DNA of 64,000 bases from Janthinobacterium rivuli (GTDB taxonomy: Bacteria > Pseudomonadota > Gammaproteobacteria > Burkholderiales > Burkholderiaceae_D), in NCBI RefSeq assembly GCF_029690045.1, contig NZ_CP121464.1:5084001-5148000 (forward strand), given 5' to 3'. The notes below the pieces were generated by a model. The model saw nothing but the letters and a program-made list of their open reading frames with translations. It was not told the origin of the DNA and did no database searches. Of this stretch, positions 1 to 10,600 are shown piece by piece. The position numbers and the translations under genes were made by a program. The number at the start of each line of letters is the position of its first letter. The stretch's first letter is position 1.

Positions 1-2211
1 TTTCGCCATCAGTTCATCGTGACTGCCCACTTCGACGACCTGGCCGCGGTCCAGTACCACCAGCCGGTCGGCGCGGTGCAGGGTCGACAGCCTGTGCGCG
101 ATGGCGATCGTCGTGCGGCCCTGCACCAGGTTGTCCAGCGCCTTCTGGATTTCCTTCTCTGTTTCCGAGTCGACCGACGATGTCGCTTCATCCATGATCA
201 GGATGCGCGGGTCGATCAGCAGGGCGCGGGCGATCGAGATGCGCTGGCGTTCGCCACCGGACAAGCCCTGGCCACGCTCGCCCACCATCGAATCGTAGCC
301 TTGCGGCAGGCGCAGGATGAATTCGTGGGCATGCGCAGCGCGCGCCGCGGCGATGATGTCCTGGCGCGTCGCGTGCGGCTTGCCGTAGGCGATGTTTTCA
401 GCGATGGTGCCGAAGAACAGGAACGGCTCCTGCAGCACCAGGCCGATGTTGCGGCGGTAGTCGGACACGGCAAACGAGCGGATGTCGACGCCATCGAGCA
501 AGATCGCGCCTTCCGAGACGTCATAGAAACGGCAGATCAGGTTGACCAGGGTGCTCTTGCCCGAACCGCTGTGGCCCACCAGGCCGATCATCTCGCCCGC
601 CTTGATGTTCAGGGTGATGCCGCGGTTGACGGCCCGGTTGCCATAGCGGAATCCGACTTCGCGCAAATCGATCCTGCCTTCGATCTTGTCCAGCTTCACG
701 GGCTGCGCCGGTTCCGGCACGCTCGACACGTGGTCGAGGATGTCGAAGATGCGCTTGGCGGCCGAGGCCGATTTTTGCGTCACGGAGACGATGCGGCTCA
801 TCGAATCGAGGCGGCCATAGAAACGCGTGCTGTAGGCGATGAAGGCGGTCAGCACACCAACGGTGATTTCGCCGCGCGACAGCTGCCAGATGCCGAAGCA
901 CCAGATGACCAGCAAACCCATCTCCGTCAGGAAGGAGACCGTCGGCGAGAACAGCGACCAGACCTTGTTCAACTTGTCGTTGACGGCCAGGTTGTGCGCA
1001 TTGGCGTCGCGGAAGCGGGCCGCTTCGCGTTTTTCCTGCGCAAACGCTTTGACCACGCGGATGCCGGGAATCGTATCGGCCAGCACGTTGGTCACTTCGC
1101 TCCACACGCGGTCGATCTTTTCAAAGCCCGTGCGCAAGCGGTCGCGCACCAGGTGGATCATCCAGGCGATGAAGGGCAATGGCGCCAGGGTCATGATGGC
1201 CAGCCACGGGTTCATCGACCACAGGATCACGCCCGTCATGATGATCATCAGCACGTCGGAAGCGAAATCGAGCAAATGCAGCGACAGGAAGACGCAGATG
1301 CGGTCGCTGCCGCTGCCGATGCGCGCCATCAGGTCGCCCGTGCGCTTGCCGCCGAAAAATTCCAGCGACAACTTCATCAGATGTTCATACGTCGCCGAGC
1401 GCAAGTCGGCGCCCATGCGTTCGGATACCAGGGCCAGCACATACGTCTTTCCCCAACCCAGCAGCCAGGCCAGCAGGGCCGAACCGAGCAAGCCGCTCAT
1501 GTAGTACACCACCAGCCACGGGTCGATGTGCTTGCCGTTCTGATACGGAATCAGCACATTGTCCATCAACGGCGCCGTCAGGTAGGGCGGAATCATGTGC
1601 GCGGCCGTGCTCAGCAGCATCAGTATGAAGCCCAGGGCCAGCTGGCCACGGTAGGGATGGGCGAAGCGCCACAGGCGGAACAGGGTCCAGGTCGATGGGG
1701 GCGTGTGCAGCACCTTGGCGCAGATCGGGCATTCTTCCTGCTCCGGCGCCAAAGGCGCCTTGCAGCTCGGACACACTTCCTGCTCCGCTTCCAGCACGGG
1801 CTGGCCCGTCAGGTGGCTGTCGAGGCGCTCGACGAACTGTTCCAGCACGCGGATCGCATGCAGGTTCTGGCCCAAGGTAAAGCGCCACGAGGCAAGGCGG
1901 CCGTGGTCATCGAACAATTCCAGGTGGCCGACACCGGCGTGGTCGTGGTGCGTCAGGCGCAGTCCGTGGCGGAAAGACCAACTTTTCCAGACGGTATCGC
2001 CCGGCGAACGGGCCAGCAAACGCTTCTCGGTGACAACTATTATGCCTTTTGTGAAACGTAATCGCGCATCGAGGTCAACCTCAACGCTACTTAAAACGTT
2101 CTCCCCTGGAGAAAGGTTGCTCTCCACTTCCGCCAGCCAGGCTTCTGCTACAGGCGCCGGCAGCGATGTGAGGGGAATAGTTGTTGCAGGAACACTCAGT
2201 TCAGTTGTCAT
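1..2211 (-). CDS. ABC exporter (ATPase + permease) of the cyanophycin locus, 3' end outside window
   Basis: Type I ABC exporter half-transporter; 737 codons are visible and the C-terminus runs off the left edge. An N-terminal region of about 140 residues resembles a bacterial PH-like fold. It is followed by a zinc-ribbon-like stretch with two CxxC motifs (CPSC and CPIC, about residues 143-165), then a six-helix membrane domain (about 185-480) and the ATPase. The Walker A is GHSGSGKST (residues 546-554), followed by an LSGGE signature and a MDEATSSVD Walker B. The start is the ATG at 2211, with GGAG a short distance upstream. It is divergent from the two cyanophycin synthetase genes across a shared 467-bp region, and exporters of this type are known neighbours of cphA in betaproteobacteria. 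The substrate is unknown; movement of cyanophycin dipeptides or amino acids is only a guess from position. Confidence 0.9.
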   Translation of the reverse strand, partial: MTTELSVPATTIPLTSLPAPVAEAWLAEVESNLSPGENVLSSVEVDLDARLRFTKGIIVVTEKRLLARSPGDTVWKSWSFRHGLRLTHHDHAGVGHLELFDDHGRLASWRFTLGQNLHAIRVLEQFVERLDSHLTGQPVLEAEQEVCPSCKAPLAPEQEECPICAKVLHTPPSTWTLFRLWRFAHPYRGQLALGFILMLLSTAAHMIPPYLTAPLMDNVLIPYQNGKHIDPWLVVYYMSGLLGSALLAWLLGWGKTYVLALVSERMGADLRSATYEHLMKLSLEFFGGKRTGDLMARIGSGSDRICVFLSLHLLDFASDVLMIIMTGVILWSMNPWLAIMTLAPLPFIAWMIHLVRDRLRTGFEKIDRVWSEVTNVLADTIPGIRVVKAFAQEKREAARFRDANAHNLAVNDKLNKVWSLFSPTVSFLTEMGLLVIWCFGIWQLSRGEITVGVLTAFIAYSTRFYGRLDSMSRIVSVTQKSASAAKRIFDILDHVSSVPEPAQPVKLDKIEGRIDLREVGFRYGNRAVNRGITLNIKAGEMIGLVGHSGSGKSTLVNLICRFYDVSEGAILLDGVDIRSFAVSDYRRNIGLVLQEPFLFFGTIAENIAYGKPHATRQDIIAAARAAHAHEFILRLPQGYDSMVGERGQGLSGGERQRISIARALLIDPRILIMDEATSSVDSETEKEIQKALDNLVQGRTTIAIAHRLSTLHRADRLVVLDRGQVVEVGSHDELMAK

Positions 2212-2678
2212 CGTAAAGCATACTCCGGCTCGAGGCCAAGCCCTTCAGGGCGGGATTTGGGGGATGGGGCAGACGCCCGATCAATGTTTGTGTACTGCGC
2301 GATGGCGAGGTGGATGCACCAGTGGCAATTTCCTGTATTGTATCGAATGGATGCCTGCCGGTAAGGAATGATGGCGAAACGGCGCAAAAAAATGGGCGTC
2401 CGTCGTACAGGAGCAAGTATACAACAGCCCGCTGTTGCGCAAATGCTCCAGCTTAGCCCAGAGTCGGTATCTTTATAACAAGTATGGCAACAATTAGTAA
2501 CAATTAGAATGACAACACCAGCAGAATAAGGGCAGCAAACGCGACAAGAGGCCGCTAAAAGTGGCACACTGCGCATACCCGGGATAAAGAACCAAGCACG
2601 AGCCTGAAAAGTCTCTGTAGAGCCAACATAAAGTATCTGGCGCCCAGACGCCTGGCTTGTTATCAAGAAACCACTTAC
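2212..2678. promoter_or_regulatory. Divergent control region between ABC exporter and cyanophycin synthetase genes
   Basis: A 467-bp region without a convincing gene. It must hold promoters for both directions. It is more AT-rich from about 2460 to 2520, where AACAATTAG occurs twice in tandem (2489-2497 and 2499-2507, 10-bp period, one helical turn). That could be an operator for a dimeric regulator. A GCCC-TTCA-GGGC hairpin lies near 2247. No clear -35/-10 pair and no strong ribosome binding site before 2679 could be picked by eye. Confidence 0.4.
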
Positions 2679-4856
2679 ATGATCAAGAAGAAGAACATCG
2701 AATTTGCCCGCGTCACCCACTTGCGCGGCCCCAACATCTGGACTTATCGCCCGGTGATTGAAGCCTGGGTCGACATCGGCGAACTGGAAGACTATCCATC
2801 CAATACCCTGCCCGGCCTGTACGAGCGCCTGGTGGCGTGGCTGCCCGGCATGATCGAGCACCGCTGCGGCGTGGGCGAACGGGGCGGCTTTTTCGAGCGC
2901 CTGCGCGAAGGCACGTGGTCGGCCCACATCCTCGAACACGTCGTATTGGAACTGCAAAACCTGGCAGGTATGCGCACGGGCTTCGGCCAGACGCGCTCGA
3001 CCAGCCAGCGCGGCGTCTACAAGATGGCTTTCCGCACGCGCGAAGAGCACGTGGGCCGCGCCGCCCTGGCCGCCGCGCGCACACTGCTGATGGCCGCCAT
3101 CAACGATGAAGCCTACGATCTGGAAGCGGCCCTGGCGCCCCTGCGCGACATGGTCGATGCGCGCTGCCTGGGCCCGAGCACGGCCAGCATCGTCGATGCG
3201 GCCACCGAGCGCCGCATCCCTTCCCTGCGCCTGAACGACGGCAACCTGGTGCAACTGGGCCACGGCGCCGCGCAGCGCCGCATCTGGACGGCCGAAACGG
3301 ACCGCACCAGCGCGATCGCCGAAGGCATCGCCAGCGACAAGGATCTCACCAAATTCCTGCTCAAATCGTGCGGCGTGCGCGTGCCTGAGGGCAGCCTGGT
3401 GCGCAGCGCCGAAGCGGCCTGGGAAGAAGCGCAGGACATCGGCGTGCCCGTCGTCGTCAAGCCGTATGACGGCAACCATGGCCGCGGCGTATCGCTCAAC
3501 CTGATGACGGAAGCGGACGTGAAGGCCGCCTACGAGCTGGCCGCGCGCAAGGGCGACAGCTCGGCCGTGCTGGTGGAAAGCTTCATCACGGGCGACGAAC
3601 ACCGTCTGCTCGTGGTCGGCAACAAGCTGATCGCGGCCGCCAAGGGCGAATCGCTGTGGGTCGACGGCGACGGCGTCTCCACCGTGCTGGAACTGGTGAA
3701 CACGCAGATCAACACGGACCCGCGCCGCGGCGAAGGCGAAGATTTCCCATTGGGTACCGTCAAGCCGCACGAATCGGGTGAAATCGTGCTGGAACTGCAG
3801 CGCCAGGGCATGACCGCCCTGTCCGTGCCGCAGGCCGGCCAAAAAGTGCTGATCCAGCCGAACGGCAACGTGGCCATCGACGTCACGGACGACGTGCATC
3901 CGTCCGTCGTGCATGCGGCCCTGCTGGCCGCGCGCGTGGTGGGCCTGGACATCGCCGGCATCGACCTGGTCACCACCGACATCACGCGTCCGCTGGAAGA
4001 GCAGCGCGGCGCCATCATCGAAGTCAATGCCAGCCCCGGCCTGCTGGCGCACATCAAGCCGGGCGTGGGCCAACCCCGCCCTGTCGGTGCGGCCATCGTC
4101 GACCACCTGTTCGCGCCCGAGGAAACGGGCCGCATTCCGCTGATCGGCGTGACGGGCACGCGCGGCGCCAGCCTGATCGTGCGCATGCTGTGCAAACTGC
4201 TCAACCTGTCGGGTCTGCACACGGGCGCCGTCTGCAGCGAAGGCATGTATCTGGACCAGCGCCGTGTCGTCAGCAGCGATTGCGTGAACTGGGACGCGGG
4301 CCAGCGCCTGCTGCTCAACCGCACCGTGCAGACGGCCCTGTTCGAGAGCAATCCGCGCATGATCCTGGCCGAAGGCCTGGCCTACGACAAGTGCCAGATC
4401 GGCGTCGTCACGGACATGGGCAGCCTCGACAGCGTCAAGGATTTCGACGTACTGGACGAAGCAGGCCTGTACAAGGCCGTGCGCAGCCAGGTCGACGTGG
4501 TGGTGCCGACGGGCGTGGCCGTGCTCAACGCGGCCAACGCGCACGTGCTGGAACTGGCCGAACTGTGCGACGGCACGGTGACCCTGTATGCGCAGGACGG
4601 CGGCTTGCCAGCCATCGCGGCGCAACTGGCCGCCGGCCAGCGCGCCGTCTTCGTGCGCGGCAACCATATCGTGCTGGCCGAAGGCGGCATCGAAACGGTC
4701 TTGCTGTGCCTGGACCTGCTGAAACCGGCCACGGCCGGCAATGTCGACAGCGTGCTGGCCGTCGCGGCCGCCGCGTGGGCCCTGAACCTGCCCGTCGATT
4801 TGATCTGCGCAGGCTTGCGCACGTTTGATGCGGCCCCTGGCTGCATCGGCAACTAA
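2679..4856 (+). CDS. cphA': Truncated cyanophycin synthetase paralogue (CphA'-type)
   Basis: Paralogue of the full synthetase that follows it; 725 residues against 856. Domains in order: N-terminal CphA domain (1 to about 200), ATP-grasp domain (about 210-480) that in the family activates the growing chain with ATP, and a Mur-ligase-like part (about 485-725). The N domain carries an intact H83-I-L-E86-H87 metallopeptidase-like motif inside a GTW...HILEHVVLELQ block. The Mur-type P-loop is ruined: GTNGKTT of the paralogue is here GTRGASL (from G493). The protein stops at APGCIGN, where the paralogue continues with APGRFNVFDYKG, so the last Mur lobe is absent. Arg addition by this subunit is therefore unlikely; Asp addition, primer production or modulation of the neighbour are possible. 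Such short CphA' proteins are known beside cphA in betaproteobacteria. Confidence 0.9.
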   Translation: MIKKKNIEFARVTHLRGPNIWTYRPVIEAWVDIGELEDYPSNTLPGLYERLVAWLPGMIEHRCGVGERGGFFERLREGTWSAHILEHVVLELQNLAGMRTGFGQTRSTSQRGVYKMAFRTREEHVGRAALAAARTLLMAAINDEAYDLEAALAPLRDMVDARCLGPSTASIVDAATERRIPSLRLNDGNLVQLGHGAAQRRIWTAETDRTSAIAEGIASDKDLTKFLLKSCGVRVPEGSLVRSAEAAWEEAQDIGVPVVVKPYDGNHGRGVSLNLMTEADVKAAYELAARKGDSSAVLVESFITGDEHRLLVVGNKLIAAAKGESLWVDGDGVSTVLELVNTQINTDPRRGEGEDFPLGTVKPHESGEIVLELQRQGMTALSVPQAGQKVLIQPNGNVAIDVTDDVHPSVVHAALLAARVVGLDIAGIDLVTTDITRPLEEQRGAIIEVNASPGLLAHIKPGVGQPRPVGAAIVDHLFAPEETGRIPLIGVTGTRGASLIVRMLCKLLNLSGLHTGAVCSEGMYLDQRRVVSSDCVNWDAGQRLLLNRTVQTALFESNPRMILAEGLAYDKCQIGVVTDMGSLDSVKDFDVLDEAGLYKAVRSQVDVVVPTGVAVLNAANAHVLELAELCDGTVTLYAQDGGLPAIAAQLAAGQRAVFVRGNHIVLAEGGIETVLLCLDLLKPATAGNVDSVLAVAAAAWALNLPVDLICAGLRTFDAAPGCIGN

Positions 4857-4882
4857 TCGGCAACAGGCAAAGCAGCACTCAA

Positions 4883-4903
4883 GCCCGGCCAGGATGGCCG
4901 GGC
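4883..4903 (+). other. Intercistronic hairpin between the two cyanophycin synthetase genes
   Basis: A perfect inverted repeat: GCCCGGCC (4883-4890), loop AGGAT, GGCCGGGC (4896-4903). No T-run follows, so it is more likely an mRNA-stability or ratio-setting hairpin than a terminator. It lies in the 79-nt gap and supports co-transcription with differential expression of the two genes. Confidence 0.6.
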
Positions 4904-4935
4904 CCACAAGAACACAACAGGATTACGGTTTAATT

Positions 4936-7506
4936 ATGGAAGTATCTCGCGTACGGGCCTTGCGGGGCCCTAACCTCTGGAGCCACGACACCGCCGTGGA
5001 AGCCATTGTTTCCTGCACCACGCAGGAACTCGACATCGCCCAGCTGCCCGGCTTCGAAGCCCGCCTGCGCGCACTCTTTCCGCAACTGAGCCCGCTGCAA
5101 CCGCTGGGCAATTACAACGCCGCGCCGATGGCGCAGGTGCTGGAACTGGCGGCGCTGGGCCTGCAGGCGCAAGCCGGCTGCCCCGTCACCTTCAGCCGCA
5201 CCACGCCGACCCTGGAAACGGGCATCTTCCAGGTCGTCGTCGAATACTCGGAAGAAGCCGTCGGCCGCCTGGCTTTGGCCCTGGCGCAGAAGCTGTGCCA
5301 GGCCGCGCTCGACGATGCGCCGTTCGACCTGGCCGGCGCCCTGCACCAGTTGCAGGAACTCGATGAAGACGTGCGCCTCGGTCCATCGACGGGCGCCATC
5401 GTCAACGCCGCCGTGGCGCGCAACATTCCGTTCCGCCGCCTGACCGAAGGCAGCCTGGTGACGTTCGGCTGGGGCAGCAAGCAGCGCAAGATCCAGGCCG
5501 CCGAAATGGATGGCACCAGCGCCATTGCCGAAGCCATCGCGCAAGACAAGGAACTGACCAAGAAGTTGCTGGACTCGGCCGGCGTGCCGGTGCCGCATGG
5601 CCGCGTCGCCATCGATGCGGACGACGCCTGGGCCGCCGCCTGCGAGATCGGCCTGCCCGTCGTCGTGAAACCAAAAGATGGCAACCAGGGCAAGGGCGTC
5701 ACCGTCAACGTCACCACGCGCGAACAGCTGACGGCCGGCTTCCTCGCGGCGCAGGAATTCCGCGACGATATCCTCGTCGAACGCTATCTGCCGGGTCACG
5801 ATTTCCGCTTGCTCGTCATCGGCAACAAGATGGTGGCCGCAGCCCGCCGCGACCCGCCGCAGGTGGTGGGCGACGGCCAGCACACGGTGCGCGAACTGGT
5901 CGACCAGGTCAACCTCGATCCGCGCCGCGGCAGCGGCCACGCCACCTCGCTGACGAAGATCCGCTTCGACGACATCGCCCTGGCCAGCCTGGCCAAGCAG
6001 GGCTATGTGGCCGAATCCGTGCCGCCGGTCGGCCAGCGCGTCATCCTGCGCAATAACGCCAACCTGTCGACGGGCGGCTCGGCCACCGACGTCACCGTCG
6101 ACGTGCACCCGGAAGTGGCGGCGCGCGCCGTCGCGGCCGCGCACATGGTGGGCCTGGACATCTGCGGCGTGGACGTCGTATCCGAAAGCATTTTGAAACC
6201 GCTGGAAGAACAGAACGCCGGCATCGTCGAAGTGAACGCCGCGCCGGGCCTGCGCATGCACCTGGCGCCGTCGTTCGGCAAGCCGCGCCCCGTCGGTGAA
6301 GCCATCATCGCCGCCATGTTCGCCGAGGGCGACGATGGCCGCATTCCCGTCGTCGCCGTCACGGGCACCAACGGCAAGACCACCACCGTGCGCCTGATCG
6401 CCCACCTGCTCACCACCTCGGGCCTGCGCACGGGCATGACCAACACGGATGGCGTGTACATCGAAGGACGCCAGATCGACAGCGGCGACTGCAGCGGCCC
6501 GCGCAGCGCGCGCAACGTGCTGCTGCACCCGGACGTGGACGCGGCCGTGTTCGAAACGGCGCGCGGCGGCATGCTGCGCGAAGGCCTGGCTTTTGATCGC
6601 TGCCAGGTTGCCGTGGTGACGAATATCGGCGCCGGCGACCACCTGGGCCTGAACTACATCACCACCGTGGAAGACCTGGCCGTCCTGAAGCGCGTGATCG
6701 TGCAGAACGTGGCCGACAGCGGCGTGGCCGTCCTGAACGCCACCGACCCGGCCGTGGCCCGCATGGCCAAAAATTGCAGCGGCACGGTGACCTTCTTCGC
6801 CGCCGACAAGACGCATCCCGTGATGGCCACGCATCGCGCGCAAGGCAACCGCGTCGTGTACGTGGAAGACGGCAAGCTGGTCGCGGCACAGGGCAAGGAA
6901 CGCCACGAAATCGCCCTGTCGCAAGTGCCGATCACGCGCAACGGCGCCATCGGCTTCCAGGTCGACAACGTCATGGCATCGCTGGCCGCCGCCTGGGCCG
7001 TGGGCCTGGACTGGAAAACCATCGCGCTGGGCCTGAAAACCTTCGCCAATGAAGCCGACAATGCGCCGGGCCGCTTCAACGTCTTTGACTACAAGGGCGC
7101 CACCCTGATCGCCGACTACGGCCACAATCCGGACGCCATCCTGGCGCTGGTGCAGGCCGTGGAAAGCATGCCGGCCAAGCGCCGTTCGGTGGTCATCAGC
7201 GGCGCCGGCGACCGCCGCGACGAAGACATCCGCCAGCAGACGGAAATCCTCGGCGCCGCCTTCGACGACGTGCTGCTGTACCAGGATCAATGCCAGCGCG
7301 GCCGCGCCGACGGCGAAGTGGTGGCCTTGCTGCGCCAGGGCTTGAACGGCGCCAAGCGCACCACGCATATCGATGAAATCAACGGCGAATTCGTCGCCAT
7401 CGACAAGGCCCTGGCGCGCCTCGGCGAAGGCGATCTGTGCCTGATCCTGATCGACCAGGTGGAAGAAGCGCTGGCGCACATCGCCAAGCGCGTCGCCGAA
7501 GCCTGA
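4936..7506 (+). CDS. cphA: Cyanophycin synthetase, full length
   Basis: Cytoplasmic enzyme that builds multi-L-arginyl-poly-L-aspartate by alternately adding Asp to the backbone and Arg to each side chain, with ATP. It has 856 residues, in the usual size range. Order: N domain, ATP-grasp domain (about 210-470, with the KPKDGNQGKG loop), Mur-ligase-like domain with an intact P-loop G477-T-N-G-K-T-T483 and the C-terminal lobe present (YGHNPDA, GAGDRRDED). In the N domain the HxxEH motif of the upstream paralogue is replaced by Q67-V-L-E70-L71 and the GTW block is deleted, so a primer-making third site seems lost. An in-frame start at 4825 lies inside the previous gene; the ATG at 4936 begins the conserved MEVSRVRALRGPN and is preferred. 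Confidence 0.95.
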   Translation: MEVSRVRALRGPNLWSHDTAVEAIVSCTTQELDIAQLPGFEARLRALFPQLSPLQPLGNYNAAPMAQVLELAALGLQAQAGCPVTFSRTTPTLETGIFQVVVEYSEEAVGRLALALAQKLCQAALDDAPFDLAGALHQLQELDEDVRLGPSTGAIVNAAVARNIPFRRLTEGSLVTFGWGSKQRKIQAAEMDGTSAIAEAIAQDKELTKKLLDSAGVPVPHGRVAIDADDAWAAACEIGLPVVVKPKDGNQGKGVTVNVTTREQLTAGFLAAQEFRDDILVERYLPGHDFRLLVIGNKMVAAARRDPPQVVGDGQHTVRELVDQVNLDPRRGSGHATSLTKIRFDDIALASLAKQGYVAESVPPVGQRVILRNNANLSTGGSATDVTVDVHPEVAARAVAAAHMVGLDICGVDVVSESILKPLEEQNAGIVEVNAAPGLRMHLAPSFGKPRPVGEAIIAAMFAEGDDGRIPVVAVTGTNGKTTTVRLIAHLLTTSGLRTGMTNTDGVYIEGRQIDSGDCSGPRSARNVLLHPDVDAAVFETARGGMLREGLAFDRCQVAVVTNIGAGDHLGLNYITTVEDLAVLKRVIVQNVADSGVAVLNATDPAVARMAKNCSGTVTFFAADKTHPVMATHRAQGNRVVYVEDGKLVAAQGKERHEIALSQVPITRNGAIGFQVDNVMASLAAAWAVGLDWKTIALGLKTFANEADNAPGRFNVFDYKGATLIADYGHNPDAILALVQAVESMPAKRRSVVISGAGDRRDEDIRQQTEILGAAFDDVLLYQDQCQRGRADGEVVALLRQGLNGAKRTTHIDEINGEFVAIDKALARLGEGDLCLILIDQVEEALAHIAKRVAEA

Positions 7507-7525
7507 GCGTAATCGCATCGCACAC

Positions 7526-7554
7526 AAGGGCGGCCTGCGGGCCGCCCTTTTTAT
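7526..7554 (+). terminator. Rho-independent terminator after cphA
   Basis: AAGGGCGGCC (7526-7535), loop TGCG, GGCCGCCCTT (7540-7549), followed by TTTTATT. It is a perfect 10-bp stem 20 nt after the cphA stop and closes the cyanophycin transcript. Confidence 0.9.
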
Positions 7555-7678
7555 TGGCGCCCGCCACCTCCCTGCGCGCACCCGCATGGTGCAAAAGCCT
7601 CCTTGCAAGCTTGTAAATTCAGGCATGAAAATTGCACATAAGAAAACATATAGGGTCTGACAAGAAGGTGGGGCACGC

Positions 7679-10600
7679 ATGCTGGGCAGAATCTCGCGCA
7701 TGATCGGAAAATTGACGGTGGGGCGCAAACTGGCGCTGATCTATTTGCTCGACCTGTCCGCCGTCATCTTCATTTCCGGCATCCTCATCAACGAAAAATA
7801 CCTGGCCATCGATTTCTCGCGCAAGGAGATGGCCGGCAATGACTACATCGCCGCGATCCGCGATGCCCTGCTGCCCCTGGCGCGCGGCACGGCGCAAGCG
7901 GGCGCGCAGGCCGCAGCCGTGGAGCAGGCAGAAAGCCGCTTCGGCGCCGGCATGCGCAGCGCCGAACTGAATGCGCAATTTGCCGCCCTGCTGCGCCAGG
8001 CCGGCAGCACTACCGCCCCAGCCGACGACGGCATCGCGCCCTCGCCCGCCTTTGTCGCCGGACGCGCACTGCTCACGCGCGTGGGCAACCAGTCGAACCT
8101 GATCCTCGACCCGGACCTGGATAGTTATTACACGATGTCGCTGGTGACCCTGCGCTTTCCCGAGCTGCTGGAAGTGATCAACAGCACGCGCGCCCTGGCC
8201 CTGCAACTGGCGACGGCCGAAGGCGCGCAGCGCCAGCGCCTGCAGACCCAGTTCCTGATCCTGGAAGGGCGCATGGACGCCACCATGGGCGGCATCGGCA
8301 GCGACTATACGGAAGCGTTCGCGGCCAGCACGCCGCTGCTGCGCCAGCACCTGGAAGCCTCGCGCGCGGCCCTGCAGCAAGCCGTGGCGCGCTTCCGCGC
8401 CAGCACCCAGGCGCTGGCCGGCGCGCAAGTCCCCCCCGCCGGCACGCAGGCACTGCGGCGGCACGACGACGTGGCGCTCGCCGCCCTGCGCCTGGCATGG
8501 CGCGACACGGCGAATGAATTGCAGCGCCTGATCCAGCGGCGCGTGGACGGCTTTTTTACGCGCATGTGGCTGCACCTGGGCACGGCCGTGCTGCTGCTGG
8601 TGATGATACTGGGCCTGGTGTTTTTCGTCGCGCGCCAGATCGCCCTGCCCATCCGCCGCCTCGCGCGCGTGGCGCAGGACGTGCGCGAAACGGGCGACCA
8701 TAGCCTGCGCGCCGTCTGGGACAGCGAGGATGAAACGGGACGCCTGGTGCGCGCTTTCAATACCATGCTGCAGCAGCTCGACTTTCAGCGCATGGCGCAG
8801 CAGGAACTGGTGGCGCGCGCCAGCGCGGCCGATGCGCAGCGCCAGCTGGTCGACGCCATTCCCATTCCGCTGATGGTCACCTCGATCCCGCATCACCAGG
8901 TGCTGCACGCGAACCAGGCCGCGCACGCGTGGCAGGGCGGCCTGGAACTCGATCCATGGATGGGCGGCATGAGTCCGCAAGCCCGTTCGCGCTTCTTCCA
9001 GCGCTTGAGCGACTTGGGCGCCGTCGATGAATTCGAAGTGTGCTGGAGCGGCGGCGGCACGCCCACGTGGGCCCTGATTTCCGCGCGCCTGATCGACTAC
9101 CAGGGCCAGCGCGCCGTGCTGTCGACCTTCACGCCGATCAACAAGATGAAGCTGATGGAGTCGCGCCTGGAACTGTGGGCCAAGGTCTTCGAGGCGTCGG
9201 CCGAAAGCCTGATCGTGATGGACGCCGGCATGCGCATCATCACCGTCAACCAGGCCTTCCGCCGCCATTCGCTGTACGACATGGTGGAGCTGATCGGCAA
9301 GCGCCCGGCCTTTTTGCTCGCGCCCGACAACAGTCCCGAACAGCTCGACAGCCTGCGCCGGACCCTGGCGCGGCGCGGCTACTGGCAGGGCGAAATCCGG
9401 GTGCAGCGCAAGTCGCTGGAAAGCTATCCCGCCTGGCTGGTGATGAACGCAGTGCGCGGCCTCGATGGCGTCACCACGCATTTCATCGCCAGCTCGCTCG
9501 ACATCAGCGAACGCAAGGCCAGCGAGCGGCAGATCGAGCACATGGCCCACCACGACGCGCTGACGGGACTGGCGAACCGCCACGTGTCGAAACTGCGCCT
9601 GGCGGCCGCCATCGCACAGGCGCGCCGCAGCGGCGAAAAGGTGGGCGTGCTGTTCGTCGACCTGGACCGTTTCAAGCACGTCAACGACGCACTGGGCCAC
9701 CATGTGGGCGACGCGCTGCTGCAATCGGTCTCAAAGCGCCTGCTGCAGCTGGTGCGCGAAGGCGACACCGTCAGCCGCCTGGGCGGCGATGAATTCGTCG
9801 TCATCCTCAACGGCGTCGGCGACGCCGCTGCCATCGCCGCCCTGCTCGACACGCGGCTGATACCGGCCATGCGCGAGCCGCACCAGGTGGAAGGCAACGC
9901 GCTGTATGTCTCGTGCAGCGTGGGCGTGGCCGTCTACCCGGACCACGGCGGCGACATGGATACCCTGATGCGCCACGCCGATGCGGCCATGTACCAGGCC
10001 AAGAGCGGCGGACGCGATCACGCGCGCATGTTCACGCCGCAGATGCAGGAACAGCAGTTGCAGCAGCTGCACCTGGAAAGCGATCTGCGCCACGCCATCG
10101 AGCGGCAGGAACTGGTGCTGTACTACCAGCCGCGCATCGATGCGAAAAGCAGCCGCGTCAATGGCGTGGAAAGCCTGATCCGCTGGCAGCATCCGCAGCA
10201 CGGCCTGATCGCGCCCGACAGCTTCATTCCCGCCGCCGAGGAATCGGGCCTGATCGTCTCCATCGGCGCGTGGGTCATCCGCGAAGCATGCCGCCAGCAG
10301 CTGGCCTGGCGCGAGGCGGGCGCGGGCGACATCGCCGTGTCGATCAACCTGTCGGCCATCCAGCTGAAAAACGGCGGCCTGGTGGCGACCTTGCGCGAGG
10401 TGCTGCGCGAGTTTCCCGTCACGCCGGGACAGATCGAATTCGAACTGACCGAATCGATCCTGATGGACAACGTGGACGACACCATCGCCACCCTGCACGC
10501 CATCAAGGCGCTCGGTTTTGCGCTGTCGATCGACGATTTCGGCACCGGCTATTCGAGCCTGAACTACCTGTGCCGCTTCCCGCTCGACAAGCTGAAAATC

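Noticed and set aside
19-2061. Long plus-strand open frame opposite the ABC exporter
   Set aside because: Composition is His/Gln/Arg/Ala-rich with no family features, while the minus strand encodes a complete exporter with all ABC motifs. Shadow of GC-rich coding.
2208-4907. 900-codon minus-strand open frame opposite the truncated synthetase gene
   Set aside because: Low-complexity mirror of high-GC3 codons; the plus strand is clearly the synthetase paralogue.
4930-7728. 932-codon minus-strand open frame opposite cphA
   Set aside because: Antisense shadow; no domain, and cphA is intact on the other strand.
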